Origin: Sphingomonas phyllosphaerae
GTDB lineage: Bacteria > Pseudomonadota > Alphaproteobacteria > Sphingomonadales > Sphingomonadaceae
Assembly (NCBI RefSeq): GCF_029623345.1
Contig: NZ_JAPYKH010000015.1
Location: 1 to 64,000 of the forward strand
Length of the DNA: 64,000 bases
Direction: 5' to 3'
Shown here: positions 27,391 to 36,038 of the stretch, in pieces
Layout: each line of letters begins with the position of its first letter
How positions within the stretch are numbered: the first letter of the stretch is position 1
Translations under genes and position numbers: made by a program
The notes under the pieces: model-generated
What the model saw: only the letters and a program-made list of their open reading frames with translations
The model's database searches: none
Told to the model about the DNA's origin: nothing

Positions 27391-27420
27391 CTTATAGGTT
27401 GGACCGGGGCAGGCCGCCAA
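27391..27420 (-). promoter_or_regulatory. Candidate sigma-70 promoter of the ssp operon
   Basis: Read on the minus strand, TTGGCG (27415-27420) and TATAAG (27391-27396) are separated by 18 bp and lie 21 bp upstream of the sspA ATG at 27370. With initiation about 7 bp past the -10, the leader would be roughly 15 nt and include the GAGG ribosome site. No other promoter-like pair is obvious within the operon, consistent with one 17-kb transcript. Pattern match only. Confidence 0.45.
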
Positions 27421-27677
27421 GCGATATGGCGCAAGCGATGAACAGCTTTCCCGCCAGTTTCACGCGGCGCCTCACGCCCAGCTGGGCGCCCGACTGATGA
27501 CGGCGCTGGACGTGGGTGAACGGCAGGCTTGGCCGCTTTACCGCTGTGCTGCCGCGCCGGCTCACGCGCGACTGGAAGATACGAGCAGAGGCGAAGTCGC
27601 TCAAAGGAATCATGCGATTGAGGAGAAGGTTTCGTCGATTCAGTCCTGATCGACTTCTGGAAGGGAAAAGAGATTGG

Positions 27678-28213
27678 TCACCTCAGTACGCTCACGTCCA
27701 GTCGCTTTCCGTCCAGGGGGGGGGGCTCCATCAGGCTGGCTTTCATTGCCTCCTGAAAGTCCTCGTTCGTAACGATAATCGGATCGGCGAGCAGTCGACT
27801 ATAGCTCAGATTATCGCGGGCCGGCTCTTAGTGTCAGCACGAAATGCAAGATTGTCGAAGAACGACGTCTCGAAGTCCTCAGCCGCGCTATCATCGGCCC
27901 ATATGTCCGGCCATCGCGGTCAACATTACGGAGCGGGGTACCGCTCCACCGCTTCAGGATTTGTGAGGCTTCGAGTGCGCGCGGCGATGAAGGCTTCGAA
28001 ACGCTGCGTACGGTTCGGGATCTCCCTGGCGTCAAATTGGTGCGTCGACAGGAACGTCTCCATAGACGCCACATGATCCGAGATCGCGCGGTGGACCTCG
28101 CGACGACCGGCATGGCCTTGAAGCCGACCACCCAGCATCAATAGCTGTCGGCCTCGTTTCTCGTCCCTGCTGACGATGCGGCTCCTTACGCGATCCGCAT
28201 AGGCGTTCGGCAT
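27678..28213 (-). pseudogene. Unknown third gene of the helicase-PLD operon, frameshifted, with C10 tract
   Basis: ATG 28213 directly follows the stop of the PLD gene (TAAATG). The first 95 codons read MPNAYADRVRSRIVSRDEKR ... MFLSTHQ-type sequence (ETFLSTHQFDAREIPNRTQR). Afterwards coding character jumps between frames: WPDIWADDSAAEDFETSFFD continues one frame and SYSRLLADPIIVTNEDFQEA runs in another to TGA 27678-27680. Ten consecutive C on the coding strand (27716-27725) lie in the last segment. No family recognised. Total length of about 178 codons fits one protein broken by one or two indels. Decay, phase variation or assembly error are all possible. Confidence 0.5.
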
Positions 28214-29048
28214 TTATCGACCGAAAACCGTGTCGATCGAATATGGTGAGAGGGAGGTACGATAAATTTTGGCACTTGATGGTCGCGATTGATCGGATAC
28301 GGAGCCCTCCAGAGCGCTGAGGAGGCTGAAGCCGAAACCGTTCGTCTCCGGGCTGGCGTGGCTCACGCCCGCCGATCCGGCGAGAGCGGCGGAAAGCTGG
28401 TCCCGATGTGCGGGTTGGATCTGGAAGGCGTCAAAGGTGAAGAGTCGTGGGGGCTGCGGCCGGTGGCAGAGAACCCCCGCAAAAAAAGTCGCGGAACGTA
28501 TCGATCTTGTGCCTAACCACCACCCCACCGACATCTACTGCCTTCGCCAGCACAGCCTGTATGTAAGCGGAGGGCGCATCATGACGCCCGGCTAACCTTA
28601 CCATCAGCTCGTGCCTGGAGCTTCCGGGGTTCGCGGAGCCGACGAACCAGACCGGATGGGTCCGATGGACGAACCGGAATAGCTTGGTGTGGAAGTGGAC
28701 GGGGCTGCTATCGACGATGGCGACGACCAAATCGACGAACTTTTCGGCAAGCAGGCGCGAGCGGACCCGGCGCATGTCGTCCCAAGGCTTCGGGATCGAC
28801 GTCTTCGCGTCCAAGCCCATGACGAAACGGATGCGGCAGTTCTTGCGCGAGCGCTTGGGAATGCCGGTGCACAACTTCACCAAGGGGTCCACGCTGTAGA
28901 AGTCGCCGAACATGGTGACTTCTGTCGCGTTCACGATCTCCCGCTTGAGAGCCTCCTCTAGTTGGTCGTGATCGATGTCGTCGCCGAGAGCGAAGCGGTG
29001 TGGCCGCGCGACGTAGATCGTTGGTGAGACCGTCATAGCTCTGGGCAC
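28214..29048 (-). pseudogene. Phospholipase D-family nuclease-like protein, frameshifted at a T7 run
   Basis: The first 190 residues form a PLD-like protein: EEALKREIVNATEVTMFGDF, a basic middle, then the half-HKD motif VHFHTKLFRFVHRTHPVWFV followed by GSANPGSSRHELMVRL. At seven T on the coding strand (28481-28487) the frame runs into an early stop. Moving by one base restores a C-terminus of about 90 residues (PRLFTFDAFQIQPAHRDQLS ... YSIDTVFGR) that ends exactly one base before the next gene's ATG. GTG 29048 has a GAGAGG ribosome site 7 bp upstream. It lies 16 bp after the helicase. Bacterial PLD-type nucleases (BfiI, NgoFVII, DrmC) are the nearest functional models. Confidence 0.6.
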
Positions 29049-29064
29049 CGACGTTCCTCTCAGA

Positions 29065-31752
29065 TCACCATCGTTCTCCGAAGAGGTGCTGCACGTGCGA
29101 AAGCGAGGCCGGCACGACAGGATCCGAGCAGGTCATGCCCAGATAAGTGGCCGCGCGGGTCGCGCCGACGTAAATGTACTTGTCGAAGAGGTCGGGCTCG
29201 CGCTTCTCGAGCCGGTCGATGTCGATGAAGAAGACGGCCTCGAACTCAAGTCCCTTGATGTGCTCGACCTCAAATACTCGGACGTCGTTCTCCTGTCCCA
29301 TGACTTGGCCGTCAGGACATGCGACCGCACGGATGTTGCGCTCCTCGAGAACATCGCTCAGGCCAGCCGCGAGCGGGGCCATGCTCGTGCGGTCGTTTAC
29401 CAGCACGGCGATGGAGGGCAGTTGTCCGGAAAAGTCCTCGATTTCGCAGATCCTCGCCGCCAACCAGTCGATCAGCTCCGGCATATCGCAGAGGTTCGCC
29501 CCGAAGACCGGCTTCACGCCCTCATTTTCGAGATGCTCGGGCATTCGGGTCGCGGCGTTCCCGTCCGTTGCCGCGAGCGCACCCGCGAGTTCGTTCAGCC
29601 TGCGGCTCTGGCGGTAGGCGACATCGATCTCTCGCACCGCAATGTCGGGAAAGATCCAGCGGAGATGGTCGGTCGATCTCGCCCCCCAGACGGTCAGTCG
29701 CTGGTTGAAGTCGCCACACGCAAAGAACGAGTTGGTCCAAGGGCTGCCCAGCGCCGCCATGCAGGCAAGCTGTATCGGGGAAAAGTCGGTAGCTTCGTCG
29801 ACGAGGATCTGGTTGCGTTGCAGGCGCGTGACGTCTCCGAGGATCTGTGGAGTTTGATCTCCGAGACGGCGCATGAGGTTAGTATCATTATGCATCGCAG
29901 CGGCATTGCGCAGCATGCCCAGCAAAATTACGTCGATCTCGAGGGGAGTGACTTCACCGATCTTCAACTGACTCTCGCGGTACCAACGACCTTCAGCCAT
30001 TCGAGCTCTGCGGAACCCGCGATAGCGTGCGGGAACCCCCTTCACCAGCGCGGTGGGGCCGGCGAGAAGCAGTCGTGCCGCCCGCTGCACGACCACCAAT
30101 TCGCCGACCTCGGCCATGTTCGGGATGGTTACCCCTCGCTCGGCGAGCCACTGCAGGATCTTACCTGCGCGACTTGTCCGTGCGACAGGCCTTTTCCTTG
30201 CCTCGCTGACCGCACGGGCGCGGAGCGCCTTCAGGAACGCGTCCTGCGCCGCCCTGCGTCCCTGCTGTGGCACCTCATCTTCGTCATCGCCCTCGTCCTC
30301 GGAATCATCCTCATCCAGATCCGGTGAGAGGGTCGAAATGAAGCGCGCTAGGTCGTCGAGGAGCGTCTGATCGGAGGCGACGAGCTTGGCGAGAGGGCGC
30401 CGCAGACGTTGTCGGACCTCCTCGTTGAGCCCGCTGACGGCCTTGCGCAGATCGTCGAACACGGTCGAGACGGAGGCGAGGGCCAGCACCGGGCGTGAAG
30501 AGCCGCTGGAGAGAAGCGCGAGGGCTCGACCGCCAATCCTTGCGATCGCCGGATCGGCCGCGCTCGCCACCGTCTCCGCTTGCGAGCGGACCTGCTCAAG
30601 GAAGGTGGTCGCCTGGAACAGATCGAAGTCCTCGAACCACGCAATCTGGTCGGTGATCGTCGCCGGCAGCAGCGCCTCGACGCGCTCGTTGATGACAAGC
30701 GATCCGCCAGAGGCCGATCGCAGGATCGGCAGCGAGCGCCGAGCAAGATCCCGGCGGTGATCGCTCCACGTGCGGATGCGCTGTTCGGGTGCGGCGACGC
30801 CCTCACGCGCGAACGCCTCTTTGACGTACTGCTTAAGCAGCTCCGTCGGCGTAAACATGAGCCAGGACTGATTGTGCGGCGGGGCACCGCTGCTGCCCGC
30901 GTCCGCCAGTTCCTGCTCCTCTTCCGATAGGAACTCGAAATCGATCTTCTGGCGAAGGCGCCTCACCAAGGTCGTGGTCTTCCCGGTCCCCGGCGGACCG
31001 AGGATCGCAAGACGGCTGTCGAGTGGAAGCCGAAAGATCTCGTCTTGGAACTTGTCGAGGATTGGCTGGTCACGCAGCTGCATCGCCGTGAGCACGGCCC
31101 TACGCAGGCCCTCCACGACGTTTGCCGCCTCGTCGTCATCCGCTAGCTGGCGCTCGAGCGCGTCGAGGTCGTCATCGTCGTAACCGGCCGCCGCAAGGAG
31201 TTCGCGCAACGAGGTAATGGTGAGCGGGCCACGCCCCTCGGACTGAAACACCGTAGGCCGTGAGTCCCATAGACCCCCGGTACACGCCGGCTTGAAGACG
31301 GACTTCTCGACGACCTCGAGATCGACGAATCCGGATGGAAGCCGGATCCGAGCGAACTCCCCCACTGGCAGTGCGGCCAAGCGGCCTTTGGGCCCAAGGC
31401 TGCTGCATAGCTGAACGCCGTGGCAGGTCACCGGCGTTGCCCGACATATGTACAGGGTTTCCCGCCTATCGTTCTCGTCGGCGACCACTACGCGGGCGAT
31501 CGCGGGTTCGTCGCGAAGGTGGCGGTACGCCGAAGCGAGTTCTGCTTGCGCCCGGCCGAGGTTCTCGACGGCCTTGGCGGCGTTCATCCCGTTAATGCTC
31601 GCAAAGGCCTCGACGCCGGCGCTTCTCTGCCCCGACAGCGCGAGAGCCGCCCCGACGATCCGCTCGAACGTCGCGAGTGCGTCCTCGGCGAGGTCTCGCA
31701 GGATCACGGATCGGTTTGCCTCTGCTCTATCAGCAGGATTCGTCGCCACCAT
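29065..31752 (-). CDS. UvrD/Rep-like superfamily I helicase
   Basis: An 895-residue SF1 helicase. Motif I LAILGPPGTGKTTTLVRRLR is at about residue 250-269, motif II ILVDEATDFSPIQL near 650, a motif III/IV region ACGDFNQRLTVWGA and DVAYRQSRRLNELA, and motifs V-VI EHIKGLEFEAVFFIDIDRLE ... YVGATRAATYLGM near the C-terminus. A ~200-residue N-terminal domain of unknown type and an acidic insert (DLDEDDSEDEGDDEDEVPQQ) separate it from housekeeping UvrD. ATG 31752 has a G-rich GGCGGA ribosome site; the longer frame upstream lacks one. It is first of a three-gene operon with the PLD gene and an unknown gene, a layout typical of defence modules. Confidence 0.8.
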   Translation of the reverse strand: MVATNPADRAEANRSVILRDLAEDALATFERIVGAALALSGQRSAGVEAFASINGMNAAKAVENLGRAQAELASAYRHLRDEPAIARVVVADENDRRETLYICRATPVTCHGVQLCSSLGPKGRLAALPVGEFARIRLPSGFVDLEVVEKSVFKPACTGGLWDSRPTVFQSEGRGPLTITSLRELLAAAGYDDDDLDALERQLADDDEAANVVEGLRRAVLTAMQLRDQPILDKFQDEIFRLPLDSRLAILGPPGTGKTTTLVRRLRQKIDFEFLSEEEQELADAGSSGAPPHNQSWLMFTPTELLKQYVKEAFAREGVAAPEQRIRTWSDHRRDLARRSLPILRSASGGSLVINERVEALLPATITDQIAWFEDFDLFQATTFLEQVRSQAETVASAADPAIARIGGRALALLSSGSSRPVLALASVSTVFDDLRKAVSGLNEEVRQRLRRPLAKLVASDQTLLDDLARFISTLSPDLDEDDSEDEGDDEDEVPQQGRRAAQDAFLKALRARAVSEARKRPVARTSRAGKILQWLAERGVTIPNMAEVGELVVVQRAARLLLAGPTALVKGVPARYRGFRRARMAEGRWYRESQLKIGEVTPLEIDVILLGMLRNAAAMHNDTNLMRRLGDQTPQILGDVTRLQRNQILVDEATDFSPIQLACMAALGSPWTNSFFACGDFNQRLTVWGARSTDHLRWIFPDIAVREIDVAYRQSRRLNELAGALAATDGNAATRMPEHLENEGVKPVFGANLCDMPELIDWLAARICEIEDFSGQLPSIAVLVNDRTSMAPLAAGLSDVLEERNIRAVACPDGQVMGQENDVRVFEVEHIKGLEFEAVFFIDIDRLEKREPDLFDKYIYVGATRAATYLGMTCSDPVVPASLSHVQHLFGERW

Positions 31753-31813
31753 TCCGCCCCCCCAATGTTGCCTTGTAGCGAATTGAGCGCAGACAGTCGT
31801 AGATCGCAAGAAC

Positions 31814-32397
31814 TTACGTGTCTGGCGGCGATCTCAACCGTTCGGTTGCCGTCTGGGTGCCTGCAAGCTGATCCGGTTGTGAGGTCGTCGCCTCGATGAC
31901 CGGCACCGCGGCGTCCGGACGAAAGTACATGATGAGTGCGCTCTCGAGCTAGGCGGCGACGGCATGTTCGATCGGCTTAGAGCTGAAGACTCGCGTCGAG
32001 GGGCGATGACCAGTGGGCCGCCGCTCTCCCTCAATTTCATCCGCGGGCGATCAGCGTCACCAGACGTCACGAGTTGGCAGATTGCGACCCGATCGGCGCC
32101 ATCGAAAAGGATCTCCGTACTTGACGGCGTTTGGGCGCGGCTCGTGCAACGCGCTCGCCACGCGTTCTGCGGCGGCAGCACCGTCGTGCGACAGTGCCAG
32201 ACCTAATGCGACGACCTTCGGATGCTCCGCACCGAAGCAGTCTGTCCCGCGCACTGATGTGACGGTACCAGCCGCCCGAGCGACCGCGATGCCGAAGGCG
32301 CCGGAAGTTGCATCAGGATCCTTGGCGTCCGTGGTTTCCTCGATCTCGGCAGCCTTCCGGTCCGGTCGTGGCAGCTACAGCAAGGATCTGCTCTAAC
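31814..32397 (-). pseudogene. Degraded coding region of unknown identity
   Basis: Coding-like composition moves between minus-strand frames. The upstream part reads AEIEETTDAKDPDATSGAFG and GTDCFGAEHPKVVALGLALS; the middle reads ILFDGADRVAICQLVTSGDA in another frame; the end reads SALIMYFRPDAAVPVIEATT in a third, up to TAA 31814-31816. This suggests one former gene with at least two indels. I do not recognise the family. It lies upstream of the helicase operon in the same direction. Confidence 0.3.
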
Positions 32398-32613
32398 GCG
32401 ACACCGCCCCCCCTGCTGCTGCGCAATTCCGGGTTTCACCAAGAAGAAGGATAAACTTCTACTCTCTAATCAGCCGCAATCATGCGAAGGCCCTGTCTAA
32501 GTTCCAACTCGTTAGCAGATTTGGGCAGCTCAGTCTTGTGACACCGTCATCAGCTGTGATGGGTACGGGGCGGCCAAGCCGCTCAGCTGATCCCAAGGAC
32601 TTGATAGCCATTG

Positions 32614-33168
32614 CTAGTAGTCGTCATCATGGAGAATGACAGGCATCGCTTTGGGATGAACCGGAGCTACGATCGCGTTCGGCTCCGTCGTGAGAAGTCC
32701 ATACGCGTTGCCGTGCTCCGTCGGCCGCCAAAAGCGAGCGAACGCGAAGATCGGCCGGCTTGGTACGTCAAACCAGTGGAGTGGCTTCTTGCCGTCCTCG
32801 CCAGGAGCAATCCCGTACTCGGAGAAGGAGGTAACGGGCACCAAGCAGCGACGCGCCAGCGTGGTCAGCATTGATCGCCAGAAGCTGGGACTGAGATTCC
32901 GCACGTTGGTCACGTACTTCGTCAGCTTGACCGATGGATCTCGCTTGTTGGGCACCTGGGTTGGCACGCCCCACTCCATGCGCCCGAGCCGGCGATCGTC
33001 GCCGTCCTTCACGATCACAGCGCCATAGAAGGGCGTCTTCTTGCAAGTGGGAAAGATGCCGTCGGCGGAGAAAGTCTCGTCGGGCTCATAGGGCGGCCGG
33101 ATGCCAAACGTCGCCATCACCTCGGCCTGCTTGGCCGTGAGCCGATAGATGGGGTGATTGCGGTTCAC
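32614..33168 (-). CDS. SOS response-associated peptidase (SRAP/YedK/HMCES) lacking Cys2
   Basis: SRAP proteins crosslink to abasic sites in single-stranded DNA through an N-terminal Cys2. The body is typical: YRLTAKQAEVMATFGIRPPY, GRMEWGVPTQVPNKR, NVRNLSPSFWRSMLTTLARR, CLVPVTSFSEYG and the C-terminal MPVILHDDDY. The protein lacks Met-Cys at its start: the only plausible start is GTG 33168, which gives VNRNHPIY. The local sequence GTGTGAACC would give GTG-TGC-AAC with one additional C, so a one-base deletion may hide the true start and cysteine. About 184 residues. Confidence 0.8.
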   Translation of the reverse strand: MNRNHPIYRLTAKQAEVMATFGIRPPYEPDETFSADGIFPTCKKTPFYGAVIVKDGDDRRLGRMEWGVPTQVPNKRDPSVKLTKYVTNVRNLSPSFWRSMLTTLARRCLVPVTSFSEYGIAPGEDGKKPLHWFDVPSRPIFAFARFWRPTEHGNAYGLLTTEPNAIVAPVHPKAMPVILHDDDY

Positions 33169-33265
33169 ACTCTTCGACGCGCACCGTGATCTGGGCCGGC
33201 ATGGGGCCGGCAGAGCGGAGGGTGGTATGTTGCAGTATGTTGGGCTCGACGTCGTCGGAGGCGCG

Positions 33266-34159
33266 ATGACGATCACGACCGATCTCAGCCGCGAGCTGGC
33301 GACGGCTTCCGCGGCGCTGCTGGATGAACCAGGAGCGACGGTTGGCCCGCTGCTCGCGACCATGCTTCGCCGGGCGGAGAGCGCAGAAGCAGGTTTAGCG
33401 CAGGCTGCGGCCCGCGCGCGCCAGATCCGTGCCGAGCTGGCGGCTCTGCAGGCAGCAGGGCAGCACGACCCACTGACGGGCCTGACAAACAGGAAGGGCT
33501 TCGAGGACCGCCTCGCCGGCGACCTCACGAGCCCAGTCTGCCTCGCTCTCGTCGATGTAGATGGTCTCCGCGGCATCAACGTGAGCCAATCGCCAGCAGT
33601 CGGTGACCGCCTTTTGAAGGTGGTGGCGCGCGCGCTCGCTGATCAGTGCCGCAGCCACCTCGTCAGTCGCTGGGAAGGCGGCACCGTTGCGCTGCTCGGC
33701 GAGGGAATGGACCTGCACGCGGCGGGTGAGATGGTCACCGCGGCATGCGAGATGATTGGAGCGCGCGAGATGAAGGTGCGAGAGAGCGACGAGCCGCTAG
33801 GCAGGATCTCGCTCTCAGCTGGCGTGGTCACTGCTCGCGGCCGAGACGCCCCTTCTCTGATTAAGGCGGCGCAGCAACAGCTTCGACGCGCCAAGCAGGC
33901 AGGTCCCCGTGGGATCGCAACGGAGGCTTTTGTAACGCCGATCTTACGTGAAAGGGGATGTCACGAGCTTCTAGTTGCCGTAGCGATTGACGGAGCCTTG
34001 CCTGCTCGGCGGGATAGACCCTTTGCAAAAGCGAACGGAGGCTTTTTTCCGGATGACCGGCTTAGTGGAGGAGATCCAAGCACACGCGATCGATCGAAAC
34101 GCATCGGTTGCGGACCTGCTGAGGAAGGTAAAGCTCGCGGCTGTAAAGCTGAAGCTTAG
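33266..34159 (+). CDS. GGDEF-domain protein with degenerate active site
   Basis: Starts at ATG 33266 with a GGAGG ribosome site 5 bp upstream. Residues 1-70 are helical/coiled coil. The GGDEF domain opens with the classical HDPLTGLTNRKGFEDRLAG, continues CLALVDVDGLRGINVSQSPA, VGDRLLKVVARALADQCRS, and reaches the active-site position as SRWEGGTVALLGEG instead of GG(D/E)EF. Diguanylate cyclase activity is therefore unlikely; GTP binding or a structural role is possible. The open frame ends at 34159, overlapping the next gene by 107 bp, and the last ~60 residues look non-native, so a frameshift near 33,950 is suspected. Confidence 0.75.
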   Translation: MTITTDLSRELATASAALLDEPGATVGPLLATMLRRAESAEAGLAQAAARARQIRAELAALQAAGQHDPLTGLTNRKGFEDRLAGDLTSPVCLALVDVDGLRGINVSQSPAVGDRLLKVVARALADQCRSHLVSRWEGGTVALLGEGMDLHAAGEMVTAACEMIGAREMKVRESDEPLGRISLSAGVVTARGRDAPSLIKAAQQQLRRAKQAGPRGIATEAFVTPILRERGCHELLVAVAIDGALPARRDRPFAKANGGFFPDDRLSGGDPSTRDRSKRIGCGPAEEGKARGCKAEA

Positions 34160-34940
34160 CGATGCAGTTGGATGGGTAGATCAGGAGCTGAACGGCTGCG
34201 CCTATGACGCGGAAATCCCCGAGTATCGAGTCATCCGAGGCAGCATCTTCAGCCATTCGCCCTATCATGGCCAGAGAGAGCTGTCCGGTGATCCAGAAAC
34301 AATCGTAAAGCTATCTACCCAGGAACTTCGTGAGCCGATCGCCTCGCTCGAAGACTTAGTAGCAGCTAAAGAACCCAGCACCTTGATGATTAAGCTTGAC
34401 GAGGCTGTCATCCACCGCATCGGTCAAGCGAATGGTGGCAGGCACTTCCCAATCTATATCCATTTTACCTCTAGCGTACTGGTCTCCATCATCGATCGAT
34501 TGCGCAATATGGCGTTCGACTGGGCCGTAGCGCTCGAGCAACAAGGGATCCTTGGTGAAGGAATCACCTTCTCAGTCGCAGAAAAGGAGAAAGCCGCAAC
34601 GGCCGCTATGACAATCAATATTGGCACATTAAGCGGCGGGTTACATCAGGCGAACGTGACAGGAGATGGCAACCGAACCAACGTAAGCTCTGATTTTTCG
34701 ACAAGAGAGAACTATGGCGTCCTCAACGACCTTAAAAGAAAGATCGAAAATGAAATCACGGATAAAGGTGACCAGCAGGCCATGCTGGCTCTGGTTGAGG
34801 AGCTGAAGAGAAGCGAGGGAAGGGCGGAGTTTAAGCTGCCGTTCGCAAACCTGATGGAATATGCGGCAAACTACGCAACTGTGCTCGGACCCTTTCTGCC
34901 AGCGTGGCTAAAATGCTGCCAGTATAGGGCTTTCAGATAA
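34053..34940 (+). CDS. AbiTii-domain protein (putative abortive infection)
   Basis: A 295-residue protein. The N-terminal domain (about residues 1-85) matches the AbiTii pattern: LVEEIQAHAIDRNASVADLL, LSDAVGWVDQELNGCAYDAE, IPEYRVIRGSIFSHSPYHGQ. A central helical region follows, then an IGTLSGGLHQANVTGDGNRT beta-like stretch and a C-terminal helix with an FLPAWLK end. AbiTii domains occur in phage-resistance proteins of unknown mechanism. ATG 34053 follows a GGAGG with a 10-bp spacer. Base composition is lower in GC than its neighbours, which supports recent transfer. Confidence 0.7.
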   Translation: MTGLVEEIQAHAIDRNASVADLLRKVKLAAVKLKLSDAVGWVDQELNGCAYDAEIPEYRVIRGSIFSHSPYHGQRELSGDPETIVKLSTQELREPIASLEDLVAAKEPSTLMIKLDEAVIHRIGQANGGRHFPIYIHFTSSVLVSIIDRLRNMAFDWAVALEQQGILGEGITFSVAEKEKAATAAMTINIGTLSGGLHQANVTGDGNRTNVSSDFSTRENYGVLNDLKRKIENEITDKGDQQAMLALVEELKRSEGRAEFKLPFANLMEYAANYATVLGPFLPAWLKCCQYRAFR

Positions 34941-35023
34941 AAGCATTGTCATCGTAGCCCACACTATCGACTTTCGAGATCTCGCCGCTTAGCTGTAAAT
35001 CAACATTCGTACTATTTGTAGGC

Positions 35024-35494
35024 TCAGATACCAAGGACAGTCGCAAGCCTGTCAGCGATAGGCGTAGCCACATCCTGCGCCTGAACGGCGGCCTCTTTGA
35101 TGGCCAAAGCGTCTCGTCCCTCTAGCCTCCGATCACTGACTGCCTCTAGAACATCGGAAAGATCCATAAAAATCTCGATCGGTAGTCCAGGCAATTGTAG
35201 AAGGCGCGTCGCCGTAGTGGCGTATGCCGTAAACTGCGCACGTAGCTTATTTGTGTCACCGCCATCGACCTCCCGAGACCGGTAATACCTAGCCGCGTCC
35301 ACGATGTCCTGCATCAGCATGTAGGTGCGCGTTGTGACATCTTCCTCCCACCTAGACCTGGCTTGCTGACCTTCCTTAAGCGTGCGCTGCGCGCGCCTAC
35401 GGTCGAGATAATAGAATGCCGCCGCAGTACCCGCGCCGGAAAGGCCGCCGATTGCGCCAAACCAGTCTGCTACACTTCCCCATTCAACCGGCAT
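35024..35494 (-). CDS. Hypothetical membrane-anchored protein
   Basis: 156 residues from ATG 35494 (MPVEWGSVADWFGAIGG). One hydrophobic segment near the N-terminus (WFGAIGGLSGAGTAAAFYYL) is followed by a basic stretch DRRRAQRTLKEGQQ and a helical cytoplasmic part. No family recognised. The open frame extends upstream but without plausible sequence. It is convergent with the AbiTii gene, about 80 bp away. Confidence 0.55.
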   Translation of the reverse strand: MPVEWGSVADWFGAIGGLSGAGTAAAFYYLDRRRAQRTLKEGQQARSRWEEDVTTRTYMLMQDIVDAARYYRSREVDGGDTNKLRAQFTAYATTATRLLQLPGLPIEIFMDLSDVLEAVSDRRLEGRDALAIKEAAVQAQDVATPIADRLATVLGI

Positions 35495-35990
35495 ATCGAC
35501 CTTCCACTCATAGAGTGCTGCACTTGATCTCACGCACCTGATTAACAGGATCAGCGAATGAGGGTAGCTTATGCTGCAGCGATCGTTGAGGTATGTTGAA
35601 GCTGAATCGATGAACCGTGGTGCTCGGTCCTTGACCGACGCGCTTGAATAGCGGAACAAATGGGGAGCGAGTAGAGTCTAGTCCCTTGTGTTCGCCGCCC
35701 TCGATCCCCTCTCCGTGCTCGAGACGGCGGGGTGAGTGGCGCCCCGCCAATCTGGGGGGGAGGAAGAGCAGCGAGGCGCCAATCGAACCGCGGCTATCGG
35801 GGTCGGCTACGGTCACTCTCAGAACCTCGCCCACGCCGCACCGTTCCCGTGGAGCAAGAAAAAACAACACCTTACACCCGCTTGGACCACCTGCGCCGGG
35901 GTCGCGGTTGCTGATTGCTTTAGCGCTTCCGGTCATGCGGCCAACGCAGGCCGTACCTGTGCGGGCTTCGTGAAGGCGGACAGGTTCTCG

Positions 35991-36022
35991 ACTCAGTACA
36001 AAATACCCGTTTTGTACTGAGT
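35991..36022. terminator. Perfect 13-bp inverted repeat, probable terminator
   Basis: ACTCAGTACAAAA (35991-36003) and TTTTGTACTGAGT (36010-36022) are perfect reverse complements around a 6-base loop TACCCG. It lies 16 bp past the stop of the nitrilase-like gene on the minus strand. The A4/T4 next to the loop and lack of a long U-tract make it atypical for a rho-independent terminator, so a protein-binding palindrome is an alternative. The surrounding 35,495-36,038 holds no other supported gene. Confidence 0.6.
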
Positions 36023-36038
36023 AGCTGGTGCGAGGCGG

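Noticed and set aside
27516..28076. A 186-codon plus-strand frame over the third gene of the helicase operon.
   Set aside because: Minus-strand segments in the same place read as more natural protein and fit the operon; the plus frame passes through the G10 run.
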